From the NCBI GenBank assembly GCA_038049695.1, contig CP142457.1, positions 21,838,501 to 21,902,500 on the forward strand: a DNA stretch of 64,000 nt, given 5' to 3'. Position numbers and translations under genes: made by a program. Positions 23,501 through 36,400 of this stretch are shown here, one piece after another; the first letter of the stretch is position 1, and each line of letters starts with the position of its first letter. Below the pieces are notes generated by a model. The model worked only from the letters and a program-made list of their open reading frames with translations. It had not been told where the DNA came from and did no database searches. Source of the DNA: Cinnamomum chago (lineage: Eukaryota; Streptophyta; Magnoliopsida; Laurales; Lauraceae).

Positions 23501-26500
23501 CCTGAAAGGTGCAGCTCATCCCAGAAAACCTCCAAATGGATTTCGAGGCGTGAGACAAGAGAAGGACACCCGAAACCCCTTCTAGAGTAAAACGTGATCC
23601 TGGAATTTTCTAGAGGGAGTCTTTGGACCAAGAGTCGAATTAAAACACAGTGTAGAGTCAACCATATTCTCGAGCCGCATAGATTGTGTTTTCGTACTAA
23701 AGGACCGTACGACCCGCACGAAGTTCGGGTTTTCGCCTTTACAAACACCGATCTCCACGAATGTGTTTTCCTTACCCAAGATTCGCCCAAAACCCGTTTT
23801 AAACCGAAAAGTAGCTCGAAATATCTTAAAGAGCGCATCTCAACCCAGAATCCCTTCAATTGGATTTGGAGCCGTAAGGAAAGACAGAGACACCCGAAAC
23901 CCCATTTAGAGTAAAACGCAATCCCGGATTTTTCCAAAGGGAGTCTTTGGACCAAGAGTCGCATGAAACACAGTGTTGAGTCAACAACTTTCTAGAGCCG
24001 CACAGATTATGTTTTCGTTCAAAAGTACCGTACGACCCTCGCACGAAGTTCCGGTTTTCGCCCTGGCAAACACTGAACTCCCCGAAAGTGATTTCCACAC
24101 CCAAGATTCACCCGAAACCCGTAGTAAACCGAAGAGTAGCTCCGAATATCCTAAAAATCGCATCTCATCCCAAAATCCCTTTATATGGATTTAGAGGCGT
24201 ACGACAAGACAAGGACACCCTAAACCCTTTTTAGTTTAGAACTTGATCCCGGATATTTCTAGAGGTTGCCTTTGTACACAGAGTCGCAAGAAACACAGTG
24301 TGGAGTCAACAATTTCCTAGAGCCGCAAAGATTCTGCTTTAGTACAAAAGTATCGTACGTCCCGCGCGAAGTTCGGGTTTTCTCCTTTACAACCAGAGAA
24401 CTCCCCGAAAGTGTTTACCATACCCAAGGTTCGCCCGAAACCCGTTTTAAACCGAAAAGTAGCTCGAAATATCCTCAAAAGGTGCAGCTCAACCCAGAAT
24501 ACCTTCAAATGGATTTCGAGGCGTGAGACAAGAGAAGGACACCCGAAACCCCTTCTAGAGTGAAACGTGATCCTGGAATTTTCTAGAGGGAGTCTTTGGA
24601 TCAAGAGTCGCATTAAAACACAGTGTAGAGTCAGCCATATTCTCGAGCCGCTTAGATTGTGTTTTCGTACTAAAGGACCGTACGACCCGCACGAAGTTCG
24701 GGTTTTCGCCTTTACAAACACTGAACTCCACGAATGTGCTTTCCTTACCCAAGATTCGCCTGAAACCCGTTTTAAACCGAAAGGTAGCTCGAAATATCTT
24801 AAATAGCGCATCTCAACCCAGAATCCCTTCAAATGGATTTGGAGCCGTAAGGAAAGACAGAGACACCCGAAACCCCATTTAGAGTAAAACGCAATCCCGG
24901 ATTTTTCCAAAGGGAGTCTTTGGACCAAGAGTCGCATGAAACACAGTGTTGAGTCAATAACTTTCTAGAGCCGCACAGATTATGTTTTCGTTCAAAAGTA
25001 ACGTACGACCCTCGCACGAAGTTCCGGTTTTCGCCCTGGCAAACACTGAACTCCCCGAAAATGATTTCCACACCCAAGATTCACCCGAAACCTGTAGTAA
25101 ACCGAAGTGTAGCTCGGAATATCCTAAAAATCGAATCTCATCCCAAAATCCCTTCATATGGATTTAGAGGCGTACGACAAGACAAGGACACCCGAAACCC
25201 TTTTTAGTTTAGAACTTGATCCCGGATATTTCTAGAGGTTGCCTTTGTACACAGAGTCGCAAGAAACACAGTGCGGAGTCAACAATTTCCTAGAGCCAAA
25301 AAGATTCTGCTTTAGTACAAAAGTATCGTACGTCCCGCACGAAGTTCGGGTGTTCTCCTATACAACCAGAGAACTCTCCGAAAGTGTTTACCATACCCAA
25401 GGTTCGCCCGAAACCCGTTTTAAACCGAAAAGTAGCTCGAAATATCCTGAAAGGTGCAGCTCATCCCAGAAAACCTCCAAATGGATTTCGAGGCGTGAGA
25501 CAAGAGAAGGACACCCGAAACCCCTTCTAGAGTAAAACGTGATCCTGGAATTTTCTAGAGGGAGTCTTTGGACCAAGAGTCGAATTAAAACACAGAGTAG
25601 AGTCAACCATATTCTCGAGCCGCATAGATTGTGTTTTCGTACTAAAGGACCGTACGACCCGCACGAAGTTCGGGTTTTCGCCTTTACAAACACCGATCTC
25701 CACGAATGTGTTTTCCTTACCCAAGATTCGCCCAAAACCCGTTTTAAACCGAAAAGTAGCTCGAAATATCTTAAAGAGCGCATCTCAACCCAGAATCCCT
25801 TCAAATGGATTTGGAGCCGTAAGGAAAGACAGAGACACCCGAAACCCCATTTAGAGTAAAACGCAATCCCGGATTTTTCCAAAGGGAGTCTTTGGACCAA
25901 GAGTCGCATGAAACACAGTGTTGAGTCAACAACTTTATAGAGCCGCACAGATTATGTTTTCGTTCAAAAGTACCGTACGACCCTCGAACGAAGTTCCGGT
26001 TTTCGCCCTGGCAAACACTGAACTCCCCGAAAGTGATTTCCACACCCAAGATTCACCCGAAACCCGTAGTAAACCGAAGAGTAGCTCCGAATATCCTAAA
26101 AATCGCATCTCATCCCAAAATCCCTTTATATGGATTTAGAGGCGTACGACAAGACAAGGACACCCTAAACCCTTTTTAGTTTAGAACTTGATCCCGGATA
26201 TTTCTAGAGGTTGCCTTTGTACACAGAGTCGCAAGAAACTCAGTGTGGAGTCAACAATTTCCTAGAGCCGCAAAGATTCTGCTTTAGTACAAAAGTATCG
26301 TACGTCCCGCGCGAAGTTCGGGTTTTCTCCTTTACAACCAGAGAACTCCCCGAAAGTGTTTACCATACCCAAGGTTCGCCCGAAACCCGTTTTAAACCGA
26401 AAAGTAGCTCGAAATATCCTAAAAGGTGCAGCTCAACCCAGAATACCTTCAAATGGATTTCGAGGCGTGAGACAAGAGAATGACACCCGAAACCCCTTCT

Positions 26501-29500
26501 AGAGTGAAACGTGATCCTGGAATTTTCTAGAGGGAGTCTTTGGATCAAGAGTCGCATTAAAACACAGTGTAGAGTCAACAATATTCTCGAGCCGCTTAGA
26601 TTGTGTTTTCGTACTAAAGGACCGTACGACCCGCACGAAGTTCGGGTTTTCGCCTTTACATACACTGAACTCCCCGAATGTGCTTTCCTTACCCAAGATT
26701 CGGCTGAAACCCGTTTTAAACCGAAAGGTAGCTCGAAATATCATAAAGAGCGCATCTCAACCCAGAATCCCTTCAAATGGATTTGGAGCCGTAAGGAAAG
26801 ACAGAGACACCCGAAACCCCATTTAGAGTAAAACGCAATCCCGGATTTTTCCAAAGGGAGTCTTTGGACCAAGAGTCGCATGAAACACAGTGTTGAGTCA
26901 ATAACTTTCTAGAGCTGCACAGATTATGTTTTCGTTCAAAAGTAACGTACGACCCTCGCACGAAGTTCCGGTTTTCGCCCTGGCAAACACTGAACTCCCC
27001 GAAAGTGATTTCCACACCCAAGATTCACCCGAAACCTGTAGTAAACCGAAGTGTAGCTCGGAATATCCTAAAAATCGAATCTCATCCCAAAATCCCTTCA
27101 TATGGATTTAGAGGCGTACGACAAGACAAGGACACCCGAAACCCTTTTTAGTTTAGAACTTGATCCCGGATATTTCTAGAGGTTGCCTTTGTACACAGAG
27201 TCGCAAGAAACACAGTGTGGAGTCAACAATTTCCTAGAGCCGCAAAGATTCTGCTTTAGTACAAAAGTATCGTACGTCCCGCACGAAGTTCGGGTGTTCT
27301 CCTATACAACCAGAGAACTCCCCGAAAGTGTTTACCATACCCAAGGTTCGCCCGAAACCCGTTTTAAACCGAAAAGTAGCTCGAAATATCCTGAAAGGTG
27401 CAGCTCATCCCAGAAAACCTCCAAATGGATTTCGAGGCGTGAGACAAGAGAAGGACACCCGAAACCCCTTCTAGAGTAAAACGTGATCCTGGAATTTTCT
27501 AGAGGGAGTCTTTGGACCAAGAGTCGAATTAAAACACAGTGTAGAGTCAACTATATTCTCGAGCCGCATAGATTGTGTTTTCGTACTAAAGGACCGTACG
27601 ACCCGCACGAAGTTCGGGTTTTCGCCTTTACAAACACCGATCTCCACGAATGTGTTTTCCTTACCCAAGATTCGCCCAAAACCCGTTTTAAACCGAAAAG
27701 TAGCTCGAAATATCTTAAAGAGCGCATCTCAACCCAGAATCCCTTCAATTGGATTTGGAGCCGTAAGGAAAGACAGAGACACCCGAAACCCCATTTAGAG
27801 TAAAACGCAATCCCGGATTTTTCCAAAGGGAGTCTTTGGACCAAGAGTCGCATGAAACACAGTGTTGAGTCAACAACTTTCTAGAGCCGCACAGATTATG
27901 TTTTCGTTCAAAAGTACCGTACGACCCTCGCACGAAGTTCCGGTTTTCGCCCTGGCAAACACTGAACTCCCCGAAAGTGATTTCCACACCCAAGATTCAC
28001 CCGAAACCCGTAGTAAACCGAAGAGTAGCTCCGAATATCCTAAAAATCGCATCTCATCCCAAAATCCCTTTATATGGATTTAGAGGCGTACGACAAGACA
28101 AGGACACCCTAAACCCTTTTTAGTTTAGAACTTGATCCCGGATATTTCTAGAGGTTGCCTTTGTACACAGAGTCGCAAGAAACACAGTGTGGAGTCAACA
28201 ATTTCCTAGAGCCGCAAAGATTCTGCTTTAGTACAAAAGTATCGTACGTCCCGCGCGAAGTTCGGGTTTTCTCCTTTACAACCAGAGAACTCCCCGAAAG
28301 TGTTTACCATACCCAAGGTTCGCCCGAAACCCGTTTTAAACCGAAAAGTAGCTCGAAATATCCTCAAAAGGTGCAGCTCAACCCAGAATACCTTCAAATG
28401 GATTTCGAGGCGTGAGACAAGAGAAGGACACCCGAAACCCCTTCTAGAGTGAAACGTGATCCTGGAATTTTCTAGAGGGAGTCTTTGGATCAAGAGTCGC
28501 ATTAAAACACAGTGTAGAGTCAACCATATTCTCGAGCCGCTTAGATTGTGTTTTCGTACTAAAGGACCGTACGACCCGCACGAAGTTCGGGTTTTCGCCT
28601 TTACATACACTGAACTCCCCGAATGTGCTTTCCTTACCCAAGATTCGGCTGAAACCCGTTTTAAACCGAAAGGTAGCTCGAAATATCATAAAGAGCGCAT
28701 CTCAACCCAGAATCCCTTCAAATGGATTTGGAGCCGTAAGGAAAGACAGAGACACCTGAAATCCCATTTAGAGTAAAACGCAATCCCGGATTTTTCCAAA
28801 GGGAGTCTTTGGACCATGAGTCGCATGAAACACAGTGTTGAGTCAATAACTTTCTAGAGCCGCACAGATTATGTTTTCGTTCAAAAGTAACGTACGACCC
28901 TCGCACGAAGTTCCGGTTTTCGCCCTGGCCAACACTGAACTCCCCGAAAGTGATTTCCACACCCAAGATTCACCCGAAACCCGTAGTAAACCGAAGAGTA
29001 GCTCCGAATATCCTAAAAATCGAATCTCATCCCAAAATCCCTTCATATGGATTTATAGGCGTACGACAAGACAAGGACACCCGAAACCCTTTTTAGTTTA
29101 GAACTTGATCCCGGATATTTCTAGAGGTTGCCTTTGTACACAGAGTCGCAAGAAACACAGTGTGGAGTCAACAATTTCCTAGAGCCGCAAAGATTCTGCT
29201 TTAGTACAAAAGTATCGTACGTCCCGCACGAAGTTCGGGTGTTGTCCTTTACAACCAGAGAACTCCCCGAAAGTGTTTACCATACCCAAGGTTCGCCCGA
29301 AACCCGTTTTAAACCGAAAAGTAGCTCGAAATATCCTGAAAGGTGCAGCTCATCCCAGAATACCTCCAAATGGATTTCGAGGCGTGAGACAAGAGAAGGA
29401 CACCCGAAACCCCTTCTAGAGTAAAACGTGATCCTGGAATTTTCTAGAGGGAGTCTTTGGACCAAGAGTCGAATTAAAACACAGTGTAGAGTCAACCATT

Positions 29501-30429
29501 TTCTCGAGCCGCATAGATTGTGTTTTCGTACTAAAGGACCGTACGACCCGCACGAAGTTCGGGTTTTCGCCTTTACAAACACCGATCTCCACGAATGTGT
29601 TTTCCTTACCCAAGATTCGCCAAAAACCCGTTTTAAACCGAAAAGTAGCTCGAAATATCTTAAAGAGCGCATCTCAACCCAGAATCCCTTCAAATGGATT
29701 TGGAGCCGTAAGGAAAGACAGAGACACCCGAAACCCCATTTAGAGTAAAACGCAATCCCGGATTTTTCCAAAGGGAGTCTTTGGACCAAGAGTCGCATGA
29801 AACACAGTGTTGACTCAACAACTTTCTAGAGCCGCACAGATTATGTTTTCGTTCAAAAGTACCGTACGACCCTCGCACGAAGTTCCGGTTTTCGCCTTGG
29901 CAAACACTGAACTCCCCGAAAGTGATTTCCACACCCAAGATTCACCCGAAACCCGTAGTAAACCGAAGAGTAGCTCCGAATATCCTAAAAATCGCATCTC
30001 ATCCCAAAATCCCTTTATATGGATTTAGAGGCGTACGACAAGACAAGGATACCCTAAACCCTTTTTAGTTTAGAACTTGATCCCGGATATTTCTAGAGGT
30101 TGCCTTTGTACACAGAGTCGCAAGAAACACAGTGTGGAGTCAACAATTTCCTAGAGCCGCAATGATTCTGCTTTAGTACAAAAGTATCGTACGTCCCGCG
30201 CGAAGTTCGGGTTTTCTCCTTTACAACCAGAGAACTCCCTGAAAGTGTTTACCATACCCAAGGTTCGCCCGAAACCCGTTTTAAACCGAAAAGTAGCTCG
30301 AAATATCCTAAAAGGTGCAGCTCAACCCAGAATACCTTCAAATGGATTTCGAGGCGTGAGACAAGAGAATGACACCCGAAACCCCTTCTAGAGTGAAACG
30401 TGATCCTGGAATTTTCTAGAGGGAGTCTT
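14546..30429. repeat. Satellite segment built from 3889-bp (12-monomer) super-repeats
   Basis: A-monomer variants give the order q r s t | u r s t s t | u r s t | u t' s' for A starts 14546 to 30100. Diagnostics: r has GAGCCAAAAAGATTC and ACTCTCCGAAAG (15517, 19406, 25239); s has GAGAATGACACCC (16489, 20378, 22322, 26211); t has CACGAAGTTCGGGTGTTC with TATACAACC (17461, 21350, 23294, 27183); u has ATCCTCAAAAGG (18433, 24266, 28155); q has CTCGAATATCC (14546). Equivalent trimers are 3889 bp apart, or 5833 where an extra s-t pair (1944 bp) intervenes. This is a third level of hierarchy above monomer and trimer. Confidence 0.85.
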
Positions 30430-33400
30430 TGGATCAAGAGTCGCATTAAAACACAGTGTAGAGTCAACCATATTCTCGTGCCGCTTAGATTGTGTTTTCG
30501 TACTAAAGGACCGTACGACCCGCACGAAGTTCGGGTTTTCGCCTTTACAAACACTGAACTCCCCGAATGTGCTTTCCTTACCCAAGATTCGCCTGAAACC
30601 CGTTTTAAACCGAAAGGTAGCTCGAAATATCTTAAATAGCGCATCTCAACCCAAAATCCCTTCAAATGGATTTGGAGCCGTAAGGAAAGACAGAGACACC
30701 CGAAACCCCATTTAGAGTAAAACGCAATCCCGGATTTTTCCAAAGGGAGTCTTTGGACCAAGAGTCGCATGAAACACAGTGTTGAGTCAATAACTTTCTA
30801 GAGCCGCACAGATTATGTTTTCGTTCAAAAGTAACGTACGACCCTCGCACGAAGTTCCGGTTTTCGCCCTGGCAAACACTGAACTCCCCGAAAGTGATTT
30901 CCACACCCAAGATTAACCCGAAACCTGTAGTAAATCGAAGTGTAGCTCGGAATATCCTAAAAATCGAATCTCATCCCAAAATCCCTTCATATGGATTTAG
31001 AGGCGTACGACAAGACAAGGACACCCGAAACCCTTTTTAGTTTAGAACTTGATCCCGGATATTTCTAGAGGTTGCCTTTGTACACAGAGTCGCAAGAAAC
31101 ACAGTGTCGAGTCAACAATTTCCTAGAGCCGCAAAGATTCTGCTTTAGTACAAAAGTATCGTACGTCCCGCGCGAAGTTCGGGTTTTCTCCTTTACAACC
31201 AGAGAACTCCCCGAAATTGTTTACCATACCCAAGGTTCGCCCGAAACCCTTTTAAAACCGAAAAGTAGCTAGAAATATCCTAAAAGGTGCATCTCAACCC
31301 AGAATACCTTCAAATGGATTTCGAGGCGTGAGACAAGAGAAGGACACCCGAAACCCCTTCAAGAGTAAAACATGATCCTGGAATTTTCTAGAGGGACTCT
31401 TTGGACCAAGAGTCGCATAAAAACACAATGTTGAGACAACCATATTCTCGAGTCGCATAGATTGTGTTTTCGTACTGAAGGACCGTCTGACCCGCAAGAA
31501 GTTCGGGTTTTCGCCTTTACAAACACTGAACTCCCCGAATGTGTTTTCCTTACCAAAGATTGGCCCGAAACCCGTTTTAAACCGAAAAGTAGCTCGAAAT
31601 ATCTTAAAGAGCGCATCTCAACCCAGAATCCCTTCAAATGGATTTGGAGCCCTAAGGAAAAAGAGAGACACCCGACACCCCATTTAGAGTAAAACGCAAT
31701 CCCGGATTTTTCCAAAGGGAGTCTTTGGACCAAGAGTCGCATGAAACACAGTGTTGAGTCAACAACTTTCTAGACCCGCACAGATTATGTTTTCGTTCAA
31801 AAGTACCGTACGACCCTCGCACGAAGTTCCGGTTTTCGCCCTAGCAAACACTGAACTCCCCGAAAGTGATTTCCACACCCAAGATTCACCCGAAACCCGT
31901 AGTAAACCGAAGAGTAGCTCGGAATATCCTAAAAATCGCATCTCATCCCAAAATCCCTTTATATGGATTTAGAGGCGTACGACAAGACAAGGACACCCTA
32001 AACCCTTTTTAGTTTAGAACTTGATCCCGGATATTTCTAGAGGTTGCCTTTGTACACAGAGTCGCAAGAAACACAGTGTGGAGTCAACAATTTCCTAGAG
32101 CCGCAAAGATTCTGCTTTAGTACAAAAGTATCGTACGTCCCGCGCGAAGTTCGGGTTTTCTCCTTTACAACCAGAGAACTCCCCGAAAGTGTTTACCATA
32201 CCCAAGGTTCGCCCGAAACCCATTTTAAACCGAAAAGTAGCTCGAATATCCTAAAAGGTGCAGCTCAACCCAGAATACCTTCAAATGGATTTCGAGGCGT
32301 GAGACAAGAGAAGGACACCCGAAACCCCTTCTAGAGTGAAACGTGATCCTGGAATTTTCTAGAGGGAGTCTTTGGATCAAGAGTCGCATTAAAACACAGT
32401 GTAGAGTCAACCATATTCTCGAGCCGCTTAGATTGTGTTTTCGTACTAAAGGACCGTACGACCCGCACGAAGTTCGGGTTTTCGCCTTTACAAACACTGA
32501 ACTCCACGAATGTGCTTTCCTTACCCAAGATTCGCCTGAAACCCGTTTTAAACCGAAAGGTAGCTCGAAATATCTTAAATAGCGCATCTCAACCCAGAAT
32601 CCCTTCAAATGGATTTGGAGCCGTAAGGAAAGACAGATACACCCTGAACCCCATTTAGAGTAAAACGCAATCCCGGATTTTTCCAAAGGGAGTCTTTGGA
32701 CCAAGAGTCGCATTAAACACAGTGTTGAGTCAATAACTTTCTAGAGCCGCACAGATTATGTTTTCGTTCAAAAGTAACGTACGACCCTCGCACGAAGTTC
32801 CGGTTTTCGCCCTGGCAAACACTGAACTCCCCGAAAGCGATTTCCACACCCAAGATTCACCCGAAACCTGTAGTAAACCGAAGTGTAGCTCGGAATATCC
32901 TAAAAATCGAATCTCATCCCAAAATCCCTTCATATGGATTTAGAGGCGTACGACAAGACAAGGACACCCGAAACCCTTTTTAGTTTAGAACTTGATCCCG
33001 GATATTTCTAGAGGTTGCCTTTGTACACAGAGTCGCAAGAAACACAGTGTGGAGTCAACAATTTCCTAGAGCCGCAAAGATTCTGCTTTAGTACAAAAGT
33101 ATCGTACGTCCCGTACGAAGTTCGGGTGTTCTCCTTTACAACCAGAGAACTCCCCGAAAGTGTTTACCATACCCAAGGTTCGCCCGAAACCCGTTTTAAA
33201 CCGAAAAGTAGCTCGAAATATCCTGAAAGGTGCAGCTCATCCCAGAAAACCTCCAAATGGATTTCGAGGCGTGAGACAAGAGAAGGACACCCGAAACCCC
33301 TTCTAGAGTAAAACGTGATCCTGGAATTTTCTAGAGGGAGTCTTTGGACCAAGAGTCGAATTAAAACACAGTGTAGAGTCAGCCATATTCTCGAGCCGCA

Positions 33401-36400
33401 TAGATTGTGTTTTCGTACTAAAGGACCGTACGACCCGCACGAAGTTCGGGTTTTCGCCTTTACAAACACCGATCTCCACGAATGTGTTTTCCTTACCCAA
33501 GATTCGCCCAAAACCCGTTTTAAACCGAAAAGTAGCTCGAAATATCTTAAAGAGCGCATCTCAACCCAGAATCCCTTCAAATGGATTTGGAGCCGTAAGG
33601 AAAGACAGAGACACCCGAAACCCCATTTAGAGTAAAACGCAATCCCGGATTTTTCCAAAGGGAGTCTTTGGACCAAGAGTCGCATGAAACACAGTGTTGA
33701 GTCAACAACTTTCTAGAGCCGCACAGATTATGTTTTCGTTCAAAAGTACCGTACGACCCTCGCACGAAGTTCCGGTTTTCGCCCTGGCAAACACTGAACT
33801 CCCCGAAAGTAATTTCCACACCCAAGATTCACCCGAAACCCGTAGTAAACCGAAGAGTAGCTCCGAATATCCTAAAAATCGCATCTCATCCCAAAATCCC
33901 TTTATATGGATTTAGAGGCGTACGACAAGACAAGGACACCCTAAACCCTTTTTAGTTTAGAACTTGATCCCGGATATTTCTAGAGGTTGCCTTTGTACAC
34001 AGAGTCGCAAGAAACACAGTGTGGAGTCAACAATTTCCTAGAGCCGCAAAGATTCTGCTTTAGTACAAAAGTATCGTACGTCCCGCGCGAAGTTCGGGTT
34101 TTCTCCTTTACAACCAGAGAACTCCCCGAAAGTGTTTACCATACCCAAGGTTCGCCCGAAACCCGTTTTAAACCGAAAAGTAGCTCGAAATATCCTAAAA
34201 GGTGCAGCTCAACCCAGAATACCTTCAAATGGATTTCGAGGCGTGAGACAAGAGAAGGACACCCGAAACCCCTTCTAGAGTGAAACGTGATCCTGGAATT
34301 TTCTAGAGGGAGTCTTTAGATCAAGAGTCGCATTAAAACACAGTGTAGAGTCAACCATATTCTCGAGCCGCTTAGATTGTGTTTTCGTACTAAAGGACCG
34401 TACGACCCGCACGAAGTTCGGGTTTTGGCCTTTACATACACTGAACTCCCCGAATGTGCTTTCCTTACCCAAGATTCGGCTGAAACCCGTTTTAAACCGA
34501 AAGGTAGCTCGAAATATCATAAAGAGCGCATCTCAACCCAGAAACCCTTCAAATGGATTTGGAGCCGTAAGGAAAGACAGAGACACCCGAAACCCCATTT
34601 AGAGTAAAACGCAATCCCGGATTTTTCCAAAGGGAGTCTTTGGACCATGAGTCGCATGAAACACAGTGTTGAGTCAATAACTTTCTAGAGCCGCACAGAT
34701 TATATTTTCGTTCAAAAGTAACGTACGACCCTCGCACGAAGTTCCGGTTTTCGCCCTGGCAAACACTGAACTCCCCGAAAGTGATTTCCACACCCAAGAT
34801 TCACCCGAAACCTGTAGTAAACCGAAGTGTAGCTCGGAATATCCTAAAAATCGAATCTCATCCAAAAATCCCTTCATATGGATTTAGAGGCGTACGACAA
34901 GACAAGGACACCCGAAACCCTTTTTAGTTTAGAACTTGATCCCGGATATTTCTAGAGGTTGCCTTTGTACACAGAGTCGCAAGAAACACAGTGTGGAGTC
35001 AACAATTTCCTAGAGCCGCAAAGATTCTGCTTTAGTACAAAAGTATCGTACGTCCCGCACGAAGTTCGGGTGTTCTCCTTTACAACCAGAGAACTCCCCG
35101 AAAGTGTTTACCATACCCAAGGTTCGCCCGAAACCCGTTTTAAACCGAAAAGTAGCTCGAAATATCCTGAAAGGTGCAGCTCATCCCAGAATACCTCCAA
35201 ATGGATTTCGAGGCGTGAGACAAGAGAAGGACACCCGAAACCCCTTCTAGAGTAAAACGTGATCCTGGAATTTTCTAGAGGGAGTCTTTGGACCAAGAGT
35301 CGAATTAAAACACAGTGTAGAGTCAACCTTTTTCTCGAGCCGCATAGATTGTGTTTTCGTACTAAAGGACCGTACGACCCGCACGAAGTTCGGGTTTTCG
35401 CCTTTACAAACACCGATCTCCACGAATGTGTTTTCCTTACCCAAGATTCGCCCAAAACCCGTTTTAAACCGAAAAGTAGCTCGAAATATCTTAAAGAGCG
35501 CATCTAAACCCAGAATCCCTTCAAATGGATTTGGAGCCGTAAGGAAAGACAGAGACACCCGAAACCCCATTTAGAGTAAAACGCAATCCCGGATTTTTCC
35601 AATGGGAGTCTTTGGACCAAGAGTCGCATGAAACACAGTGTTGAGTCAACAACTTTCTAGAGCCGCACAGATTATGTTTTCGTTCAAAAGTACCGTACGA
35701 CCCTCCCACGAAGTTCCGGTTTTCGCCCTGGCAAACACTGAACTCCCCGAAAGTGATTTCCACACCCAAGATTCACCCGAAACCCGTAGTAAACCGAAGA
35801 GTAGCTCCGAATATCCTAAAAATCGCATCTCATCCCAAAATCCCTTTATATGGATTTAGAGGCGTACGACAAGACAAGGACACCCTAAACCCTTTTTAGT
35901 TTAGAACTTGATCCCGGATATTTCTAGAGGTTGCCTTTGTACACAGAGTTGCAAGAAACACAGTGTGGAGTCAACAATTTCCTAGAGCCGCAAAGATTCT
36001 GCTTTAGTACAAAAGTATCGTACGTCCCGCGCGAAGTTCAGGTTTTCTCCTTTACAACCAGAGAACTCCCCGAAAGTGTTTACCATACCCAAGGTTCGCC
36101 CGAAACCCGTTTTAAACCGAAAAGTAGCTCGAAATATCCTAAAAGGTGCAGCTCAACCCAGAATACCTTCAAATGGATTTCGAGGCGTGAGACAAGAGAA
36201 TGACACCCGAAACCCCTTCTAGAGTGAAACGTGATCCTGGAATTTTCTAGAGGGAGTCTTTGGATCAAGAGTCGCATTAAAACACAGTGTAGAGTCAACC
36301 ATATTCTCGTGCCGCTTAGATTGTGTTTTCGTACTAAAGGACCGTACGACCCGCACGAAGTTCGAGTTTTCGCCTTTACAAACACTGAACTCCCCGAATG

